A stretch of DNA of 9,808 bases from Bacillota bacterium. Its GTDB lineage: Bacteria; Bacillota; Sulfobacillia; Thermaerobacterales; Thermaerobacteraceae. Position 1 is the first letter of the stretch, and every line of letters starts with the position of its first letter. The notes beneath the pieces were generated by a model. That model searched no databases and was not told the origin of the DNA. It saw only the letters and a list, made by a program, of their open reading frames with translations. Location of the stretch: assembly GCA_003242195.1 (NCBI GenBank), contig QGUQ01000046.1, forward strand, positions 1-9,808. Direction: 5' to 3'. Both the position numbers and the translations under genes were made by a program. Positions 6,378 through 9,808 of the stretch are shown here, in pieces.

Positions 6378-7354
6378 CAGGCACTCCTCCTTTCCTGAGG
6401 CCCGGCGGCCGCTGCATCGTCGGGGCCGGCCGCGCCGCCCGTGGCGCGGAGGAAATGGTCCTCCAGGCTTTCCCGTTGCACAGACAGATGCAGCAGGGCC
6501 AGGCCGTTCCCGACCAGCACGCGGGCGAACTCGTCCGGCCGGTCCACCTGCTCGAAGACGTGCAGGGTCCCGTTGGGGAGCACGGTGTAGCGCCGGATTC
6601 CCATTCGTTCCTCCAGGAGGCGGACGGCCGCCTGCGGGTCGCTCGTCGCGATGACCACGCAAGAGCGGCCGCGATCCCGCAGCTCCCGCATGCTGACTTC
6701 CTCCACCAGCCGTCCCTCGTGGATGATTCCGACCCGGTCCGCCACCTGCTCCACCTCGGCCAGGATGTGGCTGGAGAGCAATACCGAGATCCGTCGGAAG
6801 GCCGCCAGGTCCCGGATCAGCTCGCGCACCTCCCGGATGCCCGTCGGGTCGAGACCGTTGGTGGGTTCGTCCAGGATGAGGAGCTGTGGCTCGTGGAGCA
6901 AGGCTCGGGCAATGCCGAGGCGCTGGCGCATGCCGAGGGAGAACTCCCGCACCGGCCTGTCCGCCGCGTGGCGCAGACCCGTCAGTTCCAGGACCTCGTC
7001 GATGCGTCGCCGGTCGGCGATGCCGATCATCAGCAGGTTGTACAGAAGGTTTTCCCGTGCCGTCAGGTTTCCGTAGAAGCCGGGCGTCTCGACGGTGGAG
7101 CCGATGCGCCGGAAGGCTTCGGCACCCCATTCCTCCATCCGACGCCCGAACAGGCGGATCTCCCCCGCCGAGCGGCGTGCCAGGCCGAGGATCATGCGCA
7201 GGGTCGTGGTCTTGCCGGCGCCGTTGCGGCCAAGAAAGGCGTAGACCTCGCCCTGCCGAACCCGCATGTGCAGGTCGCGGACCACCCAGCGGGCGCCGTA
7301 CCGTTTCCCGACACCCCGCAGCTCAAGGATCGTTTCCGCCTCCGCCGTCTGCAT
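6377..7354 (-). CDS. ABC transporter ATP-binding protein, BcrA/LanF type
   Basis: ATPase subunit of the exporter, 325 residues from the ATG at 7354 (332 from the ATG at 7375). The start is uncertain: GGGGGTGG lies four bases before 7354, and AAGGGA lies 11 bases before 7375; 7354 gives the usual short N-terminus. Motifs: Walker A GRNGAGKTT (residues 42-50), signature SLGMRQ (139-144), Walker B LLILDEP (Asp162, Glu163), D-loop GLD, H-loop His196 in LLSSHIL. At the Q-loop position the sequence is STVETPGFYGNLTARENL, with Glu89 where most ABC ATPases have Gln. This E-loop and the ETPGFY.NLT.REN block are typical of BcrA and LanF immunity ATPases. The C-terminal 110 residues resemble the BcrA accessory region. 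The likely role is export of a peptide antibiotic or similar amphiphile; the substrate is unknown. Confidence 0.92.
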   Translation of the reverse strand: MQTAEAETILELRGVGKRYGARWVVRDLHMRVRQGEVYAFLGRNGAGKTTTLRMILGLARRSAGEIRLFGRRMEEWGAEAFRRIGSTVETPGFYGNLTARENLLYNLLMIGIADRRRIDEVLELTGLRHAADRPVREFSLGMRQRLGIARALLHEPQLLILDEPTNGLDPTGIREVRELIRDLAAFRRISVLLSSHILAEVEQVADRVGIIHEGRLVEEVSMRELRDRGRSCVVIATSDPQAAVRLLEERMGIRRYTVLPNGTLHVFEQVDRPDEFARVLVGNGLALLHLSVQRESLEDHFLRATGGAAGPDDAAAAGPQERRSA

Positions 7355-7385
7355 GGGACCACCCCCGCCGGCCATGGTACCGCCC

Positions 7386-7440
7386 GTCCCTTAAGGAAGG
7401 CTGTCGGCCGCCTTAAGGCTGGATTACGCGCCACTTAAAT
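7386..7440 (-). promoter_or_regulatory. Three CTTAA boxes with exact 22-bp period upstream of the ABC operon
   Basis: CTTAA occurs at 7390-7394, 7412-7416 and 7434-7438, exactly 22 bp apart, about two helical turns. The first two are extended to the palindrome CCTTAAGG (7389-7396 and 7411-7418). A G nine bases and a T twelve bases after the first C of each box are also shared. Read in the direction of the ABC genes the boxes are TTAAG, the nearest ending 36 bases before the ATPase ATG at 7354. No good sigma-A -10/-35 pair is visible, as expected of an activator-dependent promoter. The nearby OmpR-family regulator is the obvious candidate to bind here; that is inference. Confidence 0.55.
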
Positions 7441-7489
7441 CAGCATGGGACCCCGCTGGCAAACCCGGTGTGATCCGCAGCCAGAGGGA

Positions 7490-7508
7490 GGGCCGGGGAA
7501 GCCGGCCC
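7490..7508 (-). terminator. GC hairpin between kinase and ABC genes, possible terminator
   Basis: GGGCCGG (7490-7496) and CCGGCCC (7502-7508) are perfect complements around a 5-base loop, 93 bases beyond the kinase stop in the direction of transcription. There is no T tract on either side, so termination is only a possibility. A second, looser dyad, ACGGCAC (7538-7544) with GTGCCGT (7563-7569), lies just before it. Confidence 0.25.
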
Positions 7509-7600
7509 CGCCCGTCCCTAGTAGCTGCCAGAGCGGAACGGCACGGTGGAAACGGTGAAGGTGTGCCGTGGCGGGGTGGGGGTGGACATGGAGAAGGCGC

Positions 7601-8584
7601 TTACGGGCGCCCGCTCGCAGGCTCGCCCGGCGCCGGCTGGGCGCGGGGCCAGTGCACCGTGAACTCCAGGCCTCGCGGCTCCCGGCGGGCCACCGTGAGA
7701 TCGCCGCCCCAGGCCCGCGCCAGGTGCCGGCTGATGGCCAATCCCAGCCCCGCACCGGGGGATCCGGGGCGACGCTGGAACGGGGTGAACAAGGCGGTCA
7801 GCACCTCATCGGGCACCGGATCCCCGTCGTCGGCCACCTTCAGCACCCACTGGTCCCCGTCCCGGCGCAGCGAGATCTCCAGCGACGACAGCCCGCGGGC
7901 GTGCTGCAGGGCATTCTGGACCAGGTTACGGCCGACGCGGGCCACCAGGTCGGGATGGCAATAGACCCACGCCTCCTCCGGCAGGTCCACCTCCAGGTCG
8001 ATGGCCCGCTCGTGCACCGCCGGGTAGAACTCGATCAGCACCTGGCGCAGGCGCTCGGCCAGGTTGATGCGGGGTGCCGGCAGATCGGCCACGTCCAGAT
8101 CGAGCCGCGCCCATTCGAAGAACCGGTCCAGGGTATCCCTCAGTTCCTTGCCCTTGGCATAGGCCGTCTCCAGGTAACGCCGCTCCTCTTGGGCCTCCAC
8201 GGCGCCGGTCAGGACCGCTTCCAGGTAGCCCAGCACCGCCGTCAGGGGCGTCCGCAGGTCGTGGGAGATGGCAGCGACGAACTGGCGCCGCCGGGTCTCC
8301 TCCCGGCGGCGTTCGGTCTCGATGTCGTGTAACGTGCGCACGAGCCGGTTGAAGCGCTCCGCCAGAGGACGCACGGCCCAGGCACGGGAGTGGAAACGCA
8401 CGCGCACGTTTCCCCCCTGGGCTTCGTCCAGAAGGCGGGCGAGGCGGTCCAGCTCGCGCCGCAGGCCGAGCCACCAGTGAAAGGCCAGCGCGGCCAGCAG
8501 GGTCATGGCCAGGGTGAGGGCGGCCCACGACCACCACCAGGCCTCACTGCCCCACGACCCCGGCCCCGCTTGCCAGGCGCTCAC
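7601..8584 (-). CDS. Sensor histidine kinase with minimal N-terminal sensor
   Basis: Membrane histidine kinase, 327 residues. The GTG at 8584 overlaps the regulator's stop (GTGA), the usual arrangement for a coupled pair; no strong Shine-Dalgarno site is seen, consistent with coupling. The first 15 residues are followed by one hydrophobic segment (about 18-41). Next come a HAMP-like linker ending RPLAERFNRLVRTL (72-85), the phosphoacceptor box FVAAISHDLRTPLT (His108), the N box GRNLVQNALQHA, the G1 box VADDGDPVP, the F box LFTPFQRRP and the G2 box GAGLGLAISRHL. All catalytic boxes are present, so the kinase should be active. There is no extracytoplasmic sensor domain and only one membrane helix, with eight tryptophans in the first 38 residues. 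It may sense within the membrane or through the ABC transporter. It phosphorylates the adjacent OmpR-family regulator. Confidence 0.93.
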   Translation of the reverse strand: MSAWQAGPGSWGSEAWWWSWAALTLAMTLLAALAFHWWLGLRRELDRLARLLDEAQGGNVRVRFHSRAWAVRPLAERFNRLVRTLHDIETERRREETRRRQFVAAISHDLRTPLTAVLGYLEAVLTGAVEAQEERRYLETAYAKGKELRDTLDRFFEWARLDLDVADLPAPRINLAERLRQVLIEFYPAVHERAIDLEVDLPEEAWVYCHPDLVARVGRNLVQNALQHARGLSSLEISLRRDGDQWVLKVADDGDPVPDEVLTALFTPFQRRPGSPGAGLGLAISRHLARAWGGDLTVARREPRGLEFTVHWPRAQPAPGEPASGRP

Positions 8585-9495
8585 GGCCCGCACACCAGCC
8601 GGTATCCCAGCCCGCGCACGGTCTGGATGAGGGCCGGACGTTCCGGGTCCCGCTCGATCTTGGCCCGGAGCCGGTGGATGTGGACGGTGACCGTGTTGTC
8701 GTCGGCCACGTAAGGCTCTCCCCACACGGCCTCGTAGATTTGCTGCTTGGTGAAGACGCGGCCGGGGTTGCGCAACCACCAAGCCAGCAACTGGTACTCG
8801 CGGGGGGTGAGGGTCACGGGTTTCCCGTCAGCCCACACCTGCGCGGTGGACAGGTCGACGGTTACGGGACCGCAGCGCAGGACCTCGTTCGCCAGGGGGG
8901 CCAGGTCGGGTGTCCCCATGCCCGAGGTTCCTGCTGGTCCCGTCCCCGGGTCCGTGTGCGTCGCTCGAGAGGCGGAAGCGGCCGCAGTGGCGCCGTCCCT
9001 GTCGCTGGCGTTGGCGGCTGGGAGCGGGGCGGGACCGCACGCTCTCGCGGTAGCGGAAGGGCCAGCGGGCGTGCTACTGTCCGGCCGGGCGTCCGCGGAC
9101 CCGTCGGGGATCCCTGCCGCGGCGGCCTTACGGGCCCGGCGCAGGACCGCGTGGATGCGTGCCGTCAGCTCCAGTAGGCTGAAGGGCTTGCCTACGTAGT
9201 CGTCGGCACCCAGAGAGAGGCCCACCATCTTGTCCATGGGGCTGTCCTTCGCGGAGAGCATGATCACCGGCAGGTCATACCGCTGGCGGAGGCGCCGTAG
9301 GAGGTCGATGCCGTCCATTCCGGGCAGCATGATGTCCAGGATGGCCAGGTCGCAGGGCGTCTCCTCCAGCAAGCGGAGCGCCGTTTCGGCATCATGGGCA
9401 ACCAGGGGGGCGAAACCTTCCCTTTGCAGGTGCTCGGCCAGCAACCGCGTCAGGTCGGGCTCGTCATCCACGATGAGGATCGTGGCCGGTGTCAC
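8581..9495 (-). CDS. OmpR-family response regulator with long interdomain linker
   Basis: DNA-binding response regulator, 304 residues. The GTG at 9495 is chosen because GGGGAGGGG lies just before it, the receiver begins immediately (PATILIVDDEPDL), and a promoter lies close upstream; an open frame back to 9699 would cross that promoter. Receiver: acidic pair Asp10-Asp11, phosphoacceptor Asp54 in LDIMLPGMDG, Ser81 in MLSAKD, Lys103 in VGKPFS. The C-terminal winged helix (about 204-304) has LTPREYQLLAWWLRNPGRVFT, then VWGEPY, TVTVHIHRLRAKIE and TVRGLGYRLV. Between them lies a stretch of about 80 residues (124-203) made almost only of Ala, Ser, Thr, Gly, Pro and Asp, where family members usually have 10-20; this explains a length well above the usual 220-240. 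Its partner kinase follows with a 4-base overlap. The likely target is the repeat region before the ABC genes. Confidence 0.94.
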   Translation of the reverse strand: MTPATILIVDDEPDLTRLLAEHLQREGFAPLVAHDAETALRLLEETPCDLAILDIMLPGMDGIDLLRRLRQRYDLPVIMLSAKDSPMDKMVGLSLGADDYVGKPFSLLELTARIHAVLRRARKAAAAGIPDGSADARPDSSTPAGPSATARACGPAPLPAANASDRDGATAAASASRATHTDPGTGPAGTSGMGTPDLAPLANEVLRCGPVTVDLSTAQVWADGKPVTLTPREYQLLAWWLRNPGRVFTKQQIYEAVWGEPYVADDNTVTVHIHRLRAKIERDPERPALIQTVRGLGYRLVCGP

Positions 9496-9500
9496 GGGTT

Positions 9501-9510
9501 CCCCTCCCCG
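9501..9510 (-). promoter_or_regulatory. Ribosome binding site fixing the response-regulator start
   Basis: On the minus strand CGGGGAGGGG ends five bases before the GTG at 9495. It supports this start over the farther upstream in-frame ATG at 9699. Confidence 0.65.
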
Positions 9511-9533
9511 CGGGCCGTCCTGGTTTCGGCACG

Positions 9534-9542
9534 ATGATAGCA
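9534..9542 (-). promoter_or_regulatory. Extended -10 promoter for the two-component operon
   Basis: The minus strand reads TGCTATCAT at 9542-9534: an extended TG plus a hexamer matching TATAAT at five of six positions. It would start transcription near 9527, leaving a leader of about 30 bases before the GTG at 9495. No good -35 hexamer is seen at 16-18 bases (around 9556-9563), which is acceptable for an extended -10 promoter. Confidence 0.5.
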
Positions 9543-9808
9543 CACTGCGAAACGGTGACCGGTGGCTGGTGGCCCGCGGGACCGGTGCGAACGCGGGGGA
9601 GCGGGCCCGTGGCGCCGGCGCCAGTCCGGCGGCAGCGGGCCAATCGGCGCCGCCATGCAAGCCGGCGAGACCGAGCGGGTGTTGCGGGAGAACCATCAAA
9701 CTCCTCCGCGGAACAACGGGCGTGGGACGCGTCGCCGAGGAACCGGGCGCCGGTCACCCAAACATTTCAGGGCCCCGAAGACCGACACAATCTCGGATTC
9801 CGTCTTTT
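9543..9808. other. Right-edge region without a recognisable gene
   Basis: No supported gene is seen from the response-regulator promoter to the window edge. It contains a perfect 14-bp palindrome (TGGCGCCGGCGCCA, 9610-9623) and a slightly AT-richer last 40 bases. A plus-strand frame from the ATG at 9655 is open to the edge, but has no ribosome binding site and an Arg/Pro-rich, non-coding look. It is probably upstream regulatory or spacer DNA. Confidence 0.4.

Noticed and set aside
6378..7130. Upstream extension of the permease frame to 7130
   Set aside because: It lies inside the ATPase gene in another frame; the ATG at 6377 has a strong ribosome binding site and starts the conserved N-terminus.
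8585..8782. Upstream extension of the kinase frame to 8782
   Set aside because: The added residues are antifamily, Arg/Pro-rich and overlap the DNA-binding domain of the regulator in another frame; the GTGA overlap start is more natural.
9496..9699. Upstream extension of the response regulator to 9699
   Set aside because: It would run through the extended -10 promoter and add 68 unstructured residues before a receiver that normally begins within the first few residues.
9655..9808. Plus-strand frame open to the right edge
   Set aside because: No ribosome binding site, Arg/Pro/Asn-rich text and no recognisable motif; cannot be supported as a gene start.
9768..9808. Possible terminator at the right edge (AAGAC ... 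GTCTTTT)
   Set aside because: The outer stem is only 5 bp, with an inner 4-bp stem that does not stack cleanly, and the sequence ends before any T tract can be judged.
1..9808. CRISPR array, tRNA, rRNA or riboswitch
   Set aside because: No regularly spaced direct repeats with unique spacers, no cloverleaf-like or conserved rRNA segments, and no recognisable T-box or S-box core before tcyP or the men genes; the 22-bp CTTAA array is too short in repeat and spacer to be CRISPR.

Overview
The window is very GC-rich (about 70% by eye). Its strongest matches are to Bacillota-type proteins: MenB and the cystine carrier resemble Bacillus subtilis MenB and TcyP over their full lengths. Strong purine-rich Shine-Dalgarno sites, GTG and TTG starts and Gly/Ala/Pro-rich linkers fit a high-GC thermophilic Bacillota lineage such as Thermaerobacter. 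That taxon is an inference from style and remembered family sequences, not a database match.

Plus strand, 1-3309: a menaquinone operon, menD (5' end outside the window), menH and menB. These carry out three consecutive steps from isochorismate towards DHNA-CoA; the OSB-CoA step (menC, menE) is not in the window. menD and menH overlap by three bases at a TTG start. menB follows 69 nt later and is followed by two consecutive perfect GC hairpins. An AT-richer leader (about 3417-3480) then precedes tcyP (3531-4937), a sodium/dicarboxylate-family carrier very close to the B. subtilis L-cystine transporter.

Middle, 4938-5633: no intact gene. On the minus strand, the N-terminal half of a YunG-like gene runs straight into frameshifted remains of what looks like the C-terminal coiled coil of a large serine recombinase. 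This is a decayed scar.

Minus strand, 9495 down to 5634: a regulatory and export module in transcription order. It contains an OmpR-family response regulator with an unusually long linker, a Trp-rich single-membrane-segment histidine kinase (start overlapping the regulator's stop), a 246-nt intergenic region, a BcrA/LanF-type ABC ATPase and a six-helix ABC-2 permease (one-base overlap). The intergenic region carries three CTTAA boxes spaced exactly 22 bp apart, a plausible operator for the adjacent regulator. By analogy with BacRS-BcrABC and LanRK-LanFEG, the module probably senses and removes a peptide antibiotic or similar membrane-active compound. The substrate cannot be read from the sequence.

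No tRNA, rRNA, CRISPR array or intact insertion sequence was seen. The individual families are known. The unusual points are the 22-bp-phased repeats, the linker expansions in several proteins, the minimal kinase sensor and the yunG/recombinase junction.
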